Of a stretch of DNA of 64,000 nt, positions 54,281-64,000 are shown one piece after another; position 1 is the stretch's first letter, and each line of letters opens with the position of its first letter. The notes under the pieces were generated by a model. That model was not told where the DNA came from. It was given only the letters and a program-made list of their open reading frames with translations, and searched no databases. The stretch comes from Lepraria neglecta (lineage: Eukaryota; Ascomycota; Lecanoromycetes; Lecanorales; Stereocaulaceae): contig CM065647.1 in the NCBI GenBank assembly GCA_033220425.1, positions 1,798,001 through 1,862,000 on the forward strand, given 5' to 3'. A program made the position numbers and the translations under genes.

Positions 54281-55023
54281 CTTACTGGTGGTGCTGATAT
54301 CTGATCGGAGGCTCTTTGACAACAGAGCTGAAATACTGGAGAAAACTGTTCTTATCATGCGCCAAGTTTGGCCTTGCTGTCACGAAAGCTCGCTTGGCTG
54401 TTCGTTGAAGAGCACTTTCGAGGGACATTGGCACGAAAGTGTGGGGGCGGCTAGTAGGCAGTGGCAAACGTGCTGTGTCAATTGCATCTCTTTTTCCTAA
54501 TGTTAGGCGATTGTGGAAGCGGCGGGAGAAGACGGAGGCCACGTATATGATAATTGGATAGCTGCTGTTAAGTAATTGCATAAATGTTCCAGTTCAATCA
54601 CAATGACCTGTTACTCGCTCTTCGCGATCTTCAAGGTTTCTCGGGTTTAATTCATGCAGCGCATGATAGATGGTGAGCATGCGCTTTGCGTTGGAAGCTT
54701 TCAATACCAGGTATACATCAAAGTAAACCGCGAATTGTTCAGTGAAGACATCACAAGCGTTTTAAAGAGTCATGTGCATAGCGACAGCGAAACAGGCAAA
54801 CAAAGGGTATGAGAGCAGCGGCAGAGGGCAGGAGAGTGGTCCCGTTCAATCATCAATTGCAAGGTAGGACATGACGTGTCAAACTTTGGCTTGGATTTTT
54901 ATCTTACAGTGAATCTTTGCGTGTCCAACAGGTCTGGGGTGGGAATCTTCGCTAGAAAGAAAAGTGTTCCTTCGCAGAGTCAGGGAGCACTTGAGGGAAA
55001 CCCTTGGAGCCCAACGAGGGTAC
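54281..55023. other. intergenic
   Basis: About 740 bp, covering the upstream region of copy 2 and the 3' side of the peroxiredoxin gene. Nothing recognisable. Confidence 0.45.
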
Positions 55024-56450
55024 CTATGCTTGCACACCTCCATCGAGCTTCTGAGCAGAATCCGCAACCTCCGCAGCAACTTCAGCTTTGGCTTCATCCC
55101 CAGTCGCAGTGGCCGCTCCAGCCTCTACTCCTACGTCCAGTTTCTGAGCAGAGTCGGCAACCTCAGCGGCAACTTCGGCCTTGGCCGTATCAGATGTTGC
55201 TTGATTATCTTTGTTGGTATCGGCCATGGTGACGTCTCCGTGGGTTGTTTTTGCCTCATCAGCTTTGGGCTCATCGTCTTTGGCAGCATCAGTGGTGGGA
55301 GCATCTGCTTTAGGAGCATCGGCCATGGTGACATCTCCGTTGGTGGCTTTAGCTTGCTCGACTGCCTGGCCATTGGTCTTGCCTTCCTCGATTGCCTTCT
55401 CGACCTTTTCCCCTTCCGCCATCTTGCCCAAGTCGTCGCTAGCCCCAGTCTTCTCGACTGCGATGAGCTTGCGCACCACTTCAACCGTTGCCGCGGGACC
55501 CTGCGTAAAGTGTCAAAAATGCTTGTTCTAATAGGCTCAGGTATAGTGACTCACCCCTGGACTAACAGCTTCGACTTTGCCTTCTTTGTTGACAACGAAG
55601 ACGCCGCGAGTGGTGCCAGAAGGCGCCTTTTTCATACCAATTGCAGCGATGAGGGTGGCTTTCGGATCACAAAGTAGTACATAAGGCAACTTTTGCTTGG
55701 TTTTGAATGTGGTGTTGGATTTTGGTGAGTCTCTGGATAGGCCGAAGATGGAAAATCCAGTTGCCGTGAGGTCTGTGAATTGGTCTCGGAAGAGACAAGC
55801 TTGAGTGGTACCTGGCCGGGGTTAGATCAGGTGTGAGATAGGGCCCGTCTGGATTTGTTGGAAAAGAAATGAATGTTATGATGGAAAAGAAGGTTAGAAT
55901 ATTTGGAGGCTTGTACACTGAGGTTGTGGCACCTCAGTGCCCCTTGACGACTTCAAAGCAAAAACCCTCAGCGACGAGCGCAAGTTGCTACGTCACTACA
56001 GCTTGCGCGACCCCGCAACAATACTCATGAATGCGCTCCGTTCGGTGGGTACAAAAAAGTTCCTCAAAGGCCCATGAACAGCACAAAAGAGTTGAAGTCT
56101 TGGCGAAGTTGCTAAAGAGAGGCAGCCTTGAGATACAGGAGAATTGCATACTTACATCCAGGAGTTGAGGCTTTGGGGTACGTGAAGAGTACAACACCAG
56201 TCTTGCTCTCATCGACCAACTTCTCCAAGGTCACCTTTTTCCCCTCATTGGTTTCTACTTCACCGCCAAAACCCTCAAGGATGATAGAATCGCCAGTGGA
56301 TACTTTGATGACGGGAGCCGAGCCATTGGTTGAAGACTCGCCCTTCTTGCTGGAGGTTGTTGACTTGACTGACTGGACTGAATTGGCCTTCTTCGGTGGA
56401 GGCGGCGCTGCTGGCTCTGCGGCGGCCTTGCGCTTGCGTAGCTGGACCAT
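55024..56450 (-). CDS. DOT5: PrxQ/Dot5-type peroxiredoxin with repetitive C-terminal extension
   Basis: This is a protein of 342 residues in three exons: 56450-56156, 55811-55555 and 55500-55024. Intron 1 is unusually long here (344 nt); intron 2 is 54 nt. A basic N-terminus (MVQLRKRKAAAEPAAPPPPK) fits nuclear location, as for yeast Dot5. The peroxiredoxin fold has VVLFTYPKASTPGC|TTQACL, with the peroxidatic Cys split by intron 1 and the resolving Cys five residues on (BCP/PrxQ type). FSIFGLSRDSPKSNTTF and APSGTTRGVFVVNKEGKVEA follow. It reduces peroxides using thioredoxin. After the domain come ~130 residues rich in Ala/Asp/Lys with near-exact duplications (GDVTMAD twice; AKAEVAAEVADSAQKLD twice). 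This tail is not part of the usual enzyme. Confidence 0.9.
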
Positions 56451-57250
56451 CTTGGCTAAGGTGTAATTTGATGGGATTTCAGTAGATTGGAGATGGCATG
56501 ACACGGGTTGTCGATCCCAAGGAATGTTGACCTTGAAGCGTTGTCGTCAAGGGTGAGGGGAAAAGCAAGCAATAGGCGCCGATCAGGGTATTGGTACAAG
56601 GTTGTGGCTTGAGCAAGCAATGCTCGCCAATTAATCTTGAGTCTATTCCCTGTTCTTGCGAATTCGACCGCCGATGTTGGCTCCCACCCGCCGCAAAGGT
56701 CTAGCGAGATGCGGGGAGGGCCGATAGGACTAATATCCCACTCCACTTTCTGGACCTCTATTACTCCTCCTCAAACAAGTTAAGAGAGCTGCTTAAATGT
56801 AGGATGTCAGGCCTGTAGTCCTTTGCCACTATCTGGGTTACGTCCCCTAAGATGTAGATGGCAGGCAAGGCAATAAAGCCGGCTTGCATGAGAAGGCATA
56901 CTCCCGCCGCATACATACGAGAGAGAGATGAGGCCATAGGTTCGACGTCTCTACTCTAAGGTCTAGAGAAAGATCGACAGCTCTTCTGGAGCCTGAGTTG
57001 TAGACTTTATGCTCAAACAGAGGGAGAAGTGTAGAGGCGTCCCGAAGCCGTTAGATTCATTTATCCGGGCGCACCCATGTCACAAAGCCTTGGCCGGATT
57101 CACCTCACTTGCAGTCTCTTTTACAAAGCAAACGTGAAAAAGGCAACAAAGGTGGGTAGAACGCATTGCTTTCAAGAACATCCAAGTACAAGAGATGTGG
57201 CTAACTCGGTATTGACTTACAGAGCTTCGTCTTCAGCATTGGCCAGAGCG
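56451..57250. promoter_or_regulatory. divergent promoter region
   Basis: About 800 bp between the peroxiredoxin start and the complex I subunit start. An acceptor-like TTGACTTACAG at 57212-57222 suggests a 5' untranslated intron for the plus-strand gene. No other feature. Confidence 0.45.
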
Positions 57251-57972
57251 ATGGCGACGAATGCTGGAGCTGGAGCAGCGAGGCAACTGGCATCCGCAAG
57301 AAAGGGCACTGCTGTTTGGAAGGTGAGGACAACGACCGATATACCTCCAGATCGCTGCTGAAATTGTGTAGAAGTACACCGTCCAATCGCATGGCGTATG
57401 GGACCGTATTCGAAGAGCCCTCGCCGTCGATCCAGATCGATCGACTGGGGTCCCTCTGAACCCTCAGTACCGAAACCCTCCTCCCGGTGCCAATCCTCCA
57501 GAAGCGTATGATGATCCAGTAACGGTACCATCTGGGGACATTGCAGAAAACGCGTATTACAAGAGAGACGTACGGCGCAGCTATCCCCGACTGAGCGTGG
57601 TCAAGCAGGCGGATGTTGTTGGGTTGTTGTCTGTGGGAAGCAAAGCAAACCCGAAAGAAGATGTCTTACAGATAGGAGAAGCGGGAGCAAAGCAGCTAGT
57701 ACAAGTCAAGCAAGAAGGAGAAGAGAAGGGATTGGCAGCCTTTCTCGAAAAAGAGAAGAATGGTACATTGGGCATCTTTGGGCCTGATGGACTGCCCCCA
57801 TTTCCCAGCGGGATGAGTAGGACATCGCCTGTTGGTGGGAGGAAATACGTGATGGACGCTGATAGGGACCAAGGCTATCCCGAAGAGTACGTACCCAAGT
57901 GGAGACTGAGTGCATTGAAAACTGGGAGCTAATACGTTCCGTGACAGGTATCCTTGCCGAACATTTGTGTAG
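57251..57972 (+). CDS. complex I (NADH:ubiquinone oxidoreductase) 21 kDa subunit, fungal
   Basis: This is a protein of 203 residues in three exons: 57251-57322, 57372-57886 and 57948-57972 (introns of 49 and 61 nt). The sequence matches what I know of the fungal 21.3-kDa subunit: KYTVQSHGVWDRIRRALAVD, TGVPLNPQYRNPPPGANPPE, DPVTVPSGDIAENAYYKRDV, RRSYPRLSVVKQADVVGLLS, EEKGLAAFLEKEKNG and the ending YPEEYPCRTFV. The last intron splits the codon before YPCRTFV, and the last exon codes for only eight residues. It is an accessory subunit of complex I in the mitochondrial inner membrane. The ATG at 57251 gives an Ala-rich start; an upstream frame without ATG supports leader sequence only. Confidence 0.85.
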
Positions 57973-58428
57973 GCACCTGGATGGTGATGGGCGCTTAGCA
58001 AGTTCTAAATATTAGTTCCGGCCATCGTTCTCGCTACATGCATTCTTTCGTTGTGATCCTCCTCTTCATCGAATTACCCTTCTACCACCCTCTCCCGGAG
58101 CTGATTCCCCGGGGTTTTAACCATTCAGAGCGTCCTAAGACGGGGCAATATCCCACTACTCTTGATACTTTTGTCTTATCCAAGTCAGATAGTTGCTCAG
58201 TCCGTAGGGGCAGAAACTCATGCAGCTTGCAGGATGTACTTTCTACTCGCTGTGAGTTTTAGTACAAATACTGATTACAAGCCATGAATGAGGCATACTA
58301 AGCAGCTTACTGACCATAACATTCGACCGCAGCTTGAGTGCGTCGTCCGAACTGGACCCACTTCGCCGGACGAGTACCTCTATTTTAGCTACCGTTGCCA
58401 AGATTTCACCTTCGCTGCGACCCTCAGC
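57973..58428. promoter_or_regulatory. intergenic, promoter of the RING-like gene
   Basis: About 455 bp between two plus-strand genes. Nothing specific is recognised. Confidence 0.45.
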
Positions 58429-60277
58429 ATGTCTACAATCCACAATGACACGTCTTCTTTGTCCGCAATTGAGATCATCTTGAGCTGCAGCATTTGCCAA
58501 GACACGTTGTCGAACATCTATGCCGAGGACGACGAGAATCGCGGACTCCGTAAGAGCAACGATCCTGAAGATGGCCGAGTTACAAAGCTCTGGCTGACCG
58601 AGTGTGCACACCTTTGTTGTGCGAAGCATTTTGAACGTGGAGGTAAGCTAATCTCTGACACTACGTATTTTCGACCTGCTTCGAAATTTGACCGTTTCCT
58701 AGGTGTGCCTTTCCATGCCGACCAGCAAGCACCTCGCGCGCCGTGTCCATTCTGTGCCATCGAAAACGATGACCGCGCGGACAAGACGCTCTTTTACATC
58801 AACGGGCCAGCAAATGGCGAGCACGATCCCAACATCCCAGGTGGCTACTTTCAAACACCACCAGTCGACCTTGGGGGAAGCGACCCCGCCTTTGCTGCAC
58901 TGCTGGTAGGCGACAACCTACCGTTAGCTCCAACATACGGCTTCTAACTTATGCCATTACAGTTTCAGTATCTCTCTCTCATCCGATTCGGCGCTAAGGT
59001 CCACGAGAAGGCGCTTCGCTTGGGCAACTCGCTCAGACTATGGGAGGAGAGGAAGACAGAGATTGTACGTTCCTTGAGTAACGTCGCACCTCTACGAGAG
59101 TATTTACCCCATGAAGGCCTTTTCAGCATTGAGTGGAACGCTAAATCCATGTCTCAGCGAACTCCTATCTGCAGGACGAAGGCTCCTGGCCCTCGGTCAA
59201 GACGTATCCTCAATTGAAGCAGTGCTCAACTCTGCCGGTACAAGCCTCGTCCAAGATCCCCACGTTCACCAACGGCATGGTACTCAGCAGCATCTGCCCA
59301 GCAATTCGTTCACTAGAGACAATGTCACACTGTCTCGTCCTACTCTCGATGTTTCATCACGTCTGGCGCGAGGAAGTGCTGCAGACCTCGACCGACTTAC
59401 AAAAGGATCGCCATCACTCGGACATCGCGGCTGTGGTCCAGCAAATGGCTTATTCTCACGAGATGGCTATTCAGCAAAGAGGCAGCGAGTCGAGCCTTTC
59501 AGCGATCTCGGACAGCCGTTCGACCTTTTCCCCTCAAGCCGACCATACGCAAAAGTCCCAAGCAGAGACCTGATGCCTCCTCCGCCGCTGCCTATGCGCA
59601 ATCCGTTTGTCTTCATGGTCAACATTGATGATCCTGATCGCGGTAATTCCAATACTGGGGAAGCACGTGATGAGGGAGCGCATGAACGTGCTGCGTCTAG
59701 TACGCCTCAACGTCAACCCTCGCAGGAATCTGTCCGTAGCTCAGCCAGACGATACACGGGCACTACGCAAGGTTCTGCAAAGCGATACCCATCAAGTGCT
59801 TCAAATGCTTCTACTGCAGTGTCTGAAACACCGGCCAGGGGGGGATTTGTTAACCGAGGGCAATCTGTTCTGCAAGCTCAGGGTCACATGAACTTTCAAG
59901 GGCCTGGTCGTCGTCCCAGCATCGCAGAGACTGTCGCCAGCCAGGCAGCGAGCATTTCCGAAATCTCTGACTCCCGAGCTTCTTCGGCTTCCCGCAATGA
60001 ATCGATGTCTCGACATGTTTCTCCTCACGGACCAGGACTTTCTTCCCACAGCCGCGCCAGCAGCAGCCAAGCAGGGACCTCCTCTCGCCACTTTACTCTC
60101 TCTCGTGAGCGTACACCTGGCACACCACACCGCCAACAGCTTGGAGCGACCTCGCAAACCGGCTCGCAATGTGCTAGCAACGGCACTCCTTCTGACGAAA
60201 ATCTTCGTGGCCGTGTGAGAACTCCGGCTCAAGTTCCCCCACATCGTCGTGCTCCCAGTGAGCAGTCCCCTGGTTAA
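58429..60277 (+). CDS. RING-like zinc-binding protein with disordered C-terminus
   Basis: This is a protein of 559 residues in four exons: 58429-58642, 58703-58905, 58963-59064 and 59117-60277. Introns are 60, 57 and 52 nt. The N-terminal ~110 residues have paired Cys/His consistent with a RING-type fold: LSCSICQDTL, LTECAHLCCAKHFERGGVPF and APCPFCAIEN. A helical part follows (FQYLSLIRFGAKVHEKALRL, GNSLRLWEERKTEI, AFSALSGTLNPCLSELLSAG). The last 370 residues are Ser/Arg/Pro-rich and disordered. RING-type proteins usually act as ubiquitin or SUMO ligases; no substrate can be inferred. The last intron was chosen because AAG|GCC at 59116 keeps phase with the long 3' frame; the later AG does not. 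Confidence 0.72.
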
Positions 60278-62152
60278 TCGGCAGAGACAGAAGACGAGAA
60301 TCTGGCTCAGCGTACTCCGCGTCACCAGCGTCGACGTGCTGATCGCTGAAGATATGGAAGGAAAGCGTCGAAATGTTTGTTCTGCGCGGTGAATGAGCTA
60401 CAGTTACGGATGTTTCATGGCTGATTGTGGCTGAATTGCCTTGTCTCCAGCTTCAGAATAGATAGGTCCATAGCAGAATGCACTCTCCGCTCCTACGATT
60501 CCTGACACTTCCTGACTTAATAGAGTGCACATTGCTTCATTTCCTGGGTCAGATCAACAGGTTCATAGAGGAATGCACTCTCTACTCTTCCAAAATTAGA
60601 CACCCTTCGCTTTGAAAGAGTACACTGGACTACACGCAGAGCTCTATCTACTCTTAAAAGTGGCGAAGATACTGCTCAACAGCCTTGCCATTTGACATTT
60701 CTTCCTTGGCTCTATCCCAAGTTCATAGCACTACGCACTCTCCACTCTTGCAGCTCCACACTCTTTGTGGCTCAGAAGAGCGCACCAAACCAAAGTTAGA
60801 GGTTCATTTGCGCCTGAGCTGGCGAACATAATGCTCAACCAGCCCTTCGATCTGACTATCTTCTTGGAGCCCCATCCTCCATCTTCTGACACTGTTTGAA
60901 TTGGAAGAGCGCACCAAAACACGTTCAGATATCTATTTGTCTCTGAAGTAGCGACTGTATTGCTCAACGGCCTCCCTATACAGTGCTATTGTGACTCAAA
61001 AGATACATGCCGAACCACACGCAGCGTTCCATCTGTCCCTGAAGTAGCCATTCCATTGCTCAAAAGCACTTCTATATGACGATACCTCCTTCTGGCTCAA
61101 GATCGTAACACTGAAATCACACGCAGAGAGGGTCATTTGCCCATGAAGCTGCGCTTTCATTGCTTAACACCTTTCCCATTCGACGTTATTATGACTAAAG
61201 AGAGTGCGTCAAACCACATATACAAGTCTAAAGTCCCCCTGAAGGAGCCATTCCACCGCTCAAAGGCCTTCCCATTCAACACTTTCCTTAGTAGCTCCTT
61301 CCCTCATCCTGACTTTCCAATGCTTAGCAACCTATCGTATTGGACATTTCAGGACCCATTTCCCCAATCTTCCGAGCACTAGACTGGCTCTCCAGGCTCG
61401 CGTGATAAACCATTCGACGAGTGATGGAGGCTGTGAACGCACAGGAAAAGACAGCATTTGAATCCGTGGCTTACTCTGTATGCAGCAGTCTGCTCGCATT
61501 CTGAGCTATTGCTGGATATAAGATGAGCTGTAAAATTACATATCAAGGCTTGTAAGGGTGCCAAAATGTAAAGATGAGAAAGTTGAATACCCCAGGAAAG
61601 ATAGCATTTAGCTAAAAGAATACCCCTAAAATCGTCCTTTGTAGGCTCGAAGGTCTTGAAACTGGTACTACTTGTCCTGCCCATGAGCGTAAGCGTTGTC
61701 GTTTATATCCCTGAAGGCTCGTTTAGATATACGTTTACATCTGAAAGGTGTCTTAACATTGTGTCGTCATTTGGGACCCTCGCCCTAATATCGTTGCATC
61801 TTTCCTTCTCTAAAACCTCGCAGTGGCGTAGAAAATCTGACAACCACCCAAGGAATTGAAACATAGGCGGGACACTATTCACGAGGACTCAATGAGCGTT
61901 TGTTGAAGTCACATAGGCACATTGAAGAGAACTTTGGTTGAGAAGAGAAGAGCAGCTGCAGGTTTTCGATCGCATTGCTATTGATACACAAGAGCTACTG
62001 CACTACTGCACGACACATCAGAAGCACAATTTTTTGCCAACAGGAGATCCCACATTTCCACCATGTCTATCCACGCTACTACCTTCCCATCCATCCTATG
62101 CAGACCCAGACTTCTCAGTGGCTGTCCAAGTCATGCGTTCGGAGCGACGCAC
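60278..62152. other. long intergenic stretch with degenerate tandem repeats
   Basis: About 1.9 kb between convergent stops (the RING-like gene and the small membrane protein). The part 60469-61310 is filled by diverged tandem repeats, listed separately. The remainder (61310-62152) shows no gene. Confidence 0.5.
60469..61310. repeat. degenerate tandem array, ~100-160 bp units
   Basis: A core AGAGYGCACCAAACCACACGC, then TCATTTGTCCCTGAAGTAGC, CCATTGCTCAA and GGCCTTCCCATTTGACG (my consensus) recurs in diverged form starting near 60613, 60773, 60902, 60998, 61099 and 61197. A second motif like GTTCATAGxxGAATGCACTC, then TCxACTCTT, occurs near 60469, 60561 and 60722. Copies are clearly related but too diverged for recent expansion. 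No open frame is kept across units. Confidence 0.6.
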
Positions 62153-62925
62153 TTAGTCGAATGGGTTGGTGTGGGTTCCCCAGTAGGTGAGGAACAAGCT
62201 GAGGCCAACGGTCTCGAAGACGCGGGCAAGCGCACCGACGGCGACAGTGTCGAGGGGACGCTTCTCGGTGAAGATTTGCGAGATGAACTGCAGAAGTTTA
62301 GCATCAGTCATATGGCTAAGTAAACACAGGGCTTGGCAGGAAGGGACGTACGCTTGGTGCGGAGCTAGCCATGAAGATCAAGCTGCCCAAGTACGCAGCA
62401 CCCTTGTAGCTCAAAGTGCCAGTGGCATTGATCAGAGCACCAACGCCATAGGACTGGATTGCGCTACCGACGAGGGATGTACCCCAAGCGGCGGCAGCTC
62501 CGGCAGCCTCCTTGGACTTGAGGAACTCCTCCTTTGAGTTGGCGGCTTGGGCGCGGTTGTAGGTGTCGCCGAAGACTGGTGCGAGGATTGCGAGGGAGGC
62601 AACGTGGTTGAAGACCGTGCCAAGGGCGATAGCCGAGGGCTTGACGGGTGGGAGATCTATGGAGATTTGTTAGTAAGGCTCGAGAGATCCGGGCAAAGCC
62701 GATGAAGGTGCAGAGGAGGTAGCAGCATTGCTGTTAGAGAGTCTCTTGTTGCAGCCCATGAGTTGATACAAGCACGAGTGCCATGAGGGTCATCCGTTAA
62801 GCAAGAGACTGAGGTACTGATGGGTACGTGAGAGCTATGGCGTCACCCATCTTTCCGAGGCTCACGCGCAAGCAAACAAGGAGAGAACAGCAAGCTGGAG
62901 TAGACTTACAGTGAAGAGTTGCCAT
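62153..62925 (-). CDS. small integral membrane protein (DUF1761-like)
   Basis: This is a protein of 151 residues in three exons: 62925-62910, 62656-62352 and 62287-62153. Intron 1 is 253 nt, long for this window; intron 2 is 64 nt. The first exon codes for MATLH plus one base, and splicing gives MATLHYLPPVKPSAIALG. Four membrane spans are likely: AIALGTVFNHVASLAILAPV, WGTSLVGSAIQSYGVGALIN, GAAYLGSLIFMASSAP and VAVGALARVFETVGLSLFLT. The first and last patterns fit the DUF1761 group found in fungi and bacteria, whose function is unknown. A charged loop (SKEEFLKSKEAAG) lies between spans one and two. Confidence 0.75.
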
Positions 62926-63401
62926 TGTGACGAAGTATTAGATATGTGATTGAATGGTTGAGAGGTTGTTCCGGTTATATGTGAGGATGGGATAATTTAG
63001 ATGGGTAACCTTGGGCGAAAGTGGGAGCGGCAGGTGATGTTGGTTTCGAGCTCTTGCGCTAGAGTGAATCTGGTTATAGGGGGAAATTGGGGCTGGGAAA
63101 CCGATGACGAAATTGTGGCTGAACCTCTTCTTTCTTCACCCGAGGCTCATATTGACGAACATATTACAGGTTTGAGATCACGTCACTTTCATGAAGTAGC
63201 CTGCGAAGGCCAACTTCCTAAAGTATATTCGCTTGTGCCTAACAACCTCATTTGGAGGAAATAGAGCTTGCTCCCAGAGTGAGCAACACTAATGCCATGC
63301 ACATATCACTCCGCCAAACACCATTGCTACAGTCCCACACATGCTTCATCCCATGTCCTATGACTGCGTGATAATCATAACAGGCTTTTACCACCTCACA
63401 A
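62926..63401. promoter_or_regulatory. intergenic, promoter of the small membrane protein gene
   Basis: About 475 bp between the start of the membrane protein gene and the stop of the next gene, both minus strand. A plus-strand frame here is not convincing. Confidence 0.45.
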
Positions 63402-64000
63402 TTATCTCGTTTCTCCACTGACGCGTCTCCGTCTTCGCGAATTCGGTGTCGGCATTTGGCTAGTCTCTCGCCCACGTGTGCTGCCCTCCTCCTTCTTCGG
63501 CGACACCACTACCTGTGGTCTTGGTGGTCGACTCGTCGTACGAGGTAACCGACTCTTGGTACCGCCTCCAGGAACATTGACTATCACAGGCAGCCCGCTA
63601 GATCCACTCCCATCCCTACTCGCAGGTCTATACGCAATCCCGCCATTGATGGCATTCCCTCGCCTGACGTCTCGGTCGTAACAGTTCTTTGAGTAGGCAG
63701 ACCGGTTACTTGTCGGTGTAGAGGGCATGGAATAGCTTGTCAGTAGGCTGGGAGGTGTGGTCGAAGAACTCGAACTTCTGCTAGACCTACGCCTAGCTCC
63801 ACTCATGACAAGTCTTCCGTTCATCTCGCTTGACTTTATCAGCTCTCCGGCCATGTTGCGTACTAGCACTGCCCCGTCATTCTCCGCGAGTCGTTGGATG
63901 GTGTCTTCAAGGCCGTATTCGCTAATGAGGGCACCTTGTTCATCGCTGGCATCGCAAATGCTGCGGACGATTCGGAGTAGATTCAGACGGACGACTGCTT
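63402..64000 (-). CDS. C-terminal end of a probable septation-network (SepH/Cdc7-type) protein kinase
   Basis: Only the 3' end lies in the window; the frame is open to the right edge and ends with a stop at 63402. The visible ~198 residues begin with ARM/HEAT-like helices: AVVRLNLLRIVRSICDASDE, GALISEYGLEDTIQRLAEND, GAVLVRNMAGELIKSSEMNG. They end in a Ser/Arg/Pro-rich basic tail (SSRSSSSSTTPPSLLTSYSM, then RRRRRVSGETR). The helical part resembles the C-terminal repeats of fungal septation initiation network kinases (SepH in Aspergillus, Cdc7 in fission yeast). The kinase domain itself would be outside the window, so the name rests on the tail alone. Another ARM-repeat protein is possible. Confidence 0.5.
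   Translation of the reverse strand, partial: AVVRLNLLRIVRSICDASDEQGALISEYGLEDTIQRLAENDGAVLVRNMAGELIKSSEMNGRLVMSGARRRSSRSSSSSTTPPSLLTSYSMPSTPTSNRSAYSKNCYDRDVRRGNAINGGIAYRPASRDGSGSSGLPVIVNVPGGGTKSRLPRTTSRPPRPQVVVSPKKEEGSTRGRETSQMPTPNSRRRRRVSGETR

Noticed and set aside
54964-55677. plus-strand open frame of 237 codons
   Set aside because: It is the complement of the repetitive peroxiredoxin tail and its length comes from that repeat.

Overview
The window is nuclear DNA of a filamentous ascomycete (Pezizomycotina). The reasons are dense protein genes on both strands, very short GT-AG introns (mostly 47-64 nt) with CTAAC/CTGAC-like branch sites, and a gene set typical of this group: Vtc1, Dre2, Sur7/PalI-type protein, the complex I 21 kDa subunit, Pex4 and a septation-type kinase tail. 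A Dothideomycete is my guess, but the sequence does not fix the class. I see no rRNA, tRNA, CRISPR array, viral element or biosynthetic gene cluster.

Layout. 1-8.2 kb: 3' end of an Rsp5-type HECT ligase, Ahc1-like zinc-finger protein, Alba-domain protein, Pex4 and Vtc1. 8.8-10.5 kb: a decaying tandem family of F-box-like modules. 10.6-18.4 kb: Tctex-type dynein light chain, a short-chain dehydrogenase, Dre2, a coiled-coil/acidic protein, a repeat-rich block (16.5-17.2 kb) and a Sur7/PalI-type membrane protein. 19.2-25.3 kb: a secreted PLC-like phosphodiesterase with a GC-AG intron and a 1310-residue low-complexity protein. 25.5-27.6 kb: a whole-looking pogo/Fot1-type DNA transposon. 27.9-38 kb: Lst8, a Scyl1/Cex1-type pseudokinase in nine exons, eIF2B beta and Nem1-type phosphatase. 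38-51 kb: Shb17-type bisphosphatase, PPC decarboxylase, Grx5, a coiled-coil protein, branched-chain aminotransferase, CTP:phosphoethanolamine cytidylyltransferase, a conserved unknown and a PRELI-domain protein. 51.5-54.3 kb: two damaged tandem copies of a secreted cysteine-rich gene. 55-64 kb: PrxQ/Dot5-type peroxiredoxin, complex I 21 kDa subunit, a RING-like protein, a degenerate tandem array, a small membrane protein and the end of a probable septation kinase.

Most genes are unrelated housekeeping genes. There is some thematic overlap: ubiquitin transfer (Rsp5, Pex4, the RING-like protein), iron-sulfur and mitochondrial function (Dre2, Grx5, complex I 21 kDa, PRELI), and phospholipid metabolism (Nem1, the ethanolamine cytidylyltransferase, PRELI). 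I infer no operon-like coupling.

The most unusual structure is at 16791-17165. It holds three copies of a roughly 94-nt unit, and each can fold into the same long hairpin. The 14-position outer stem has changed sequence between copies while keeping 13, 14 and 13 pairs, and the inner 7-bp stem is kept by G-U substitutions. This is the best candidate here for an undescribed structured RNA or hairpin element. Exon borders throughout are my own reading of splice signals checked for phase; no transcript data were available.
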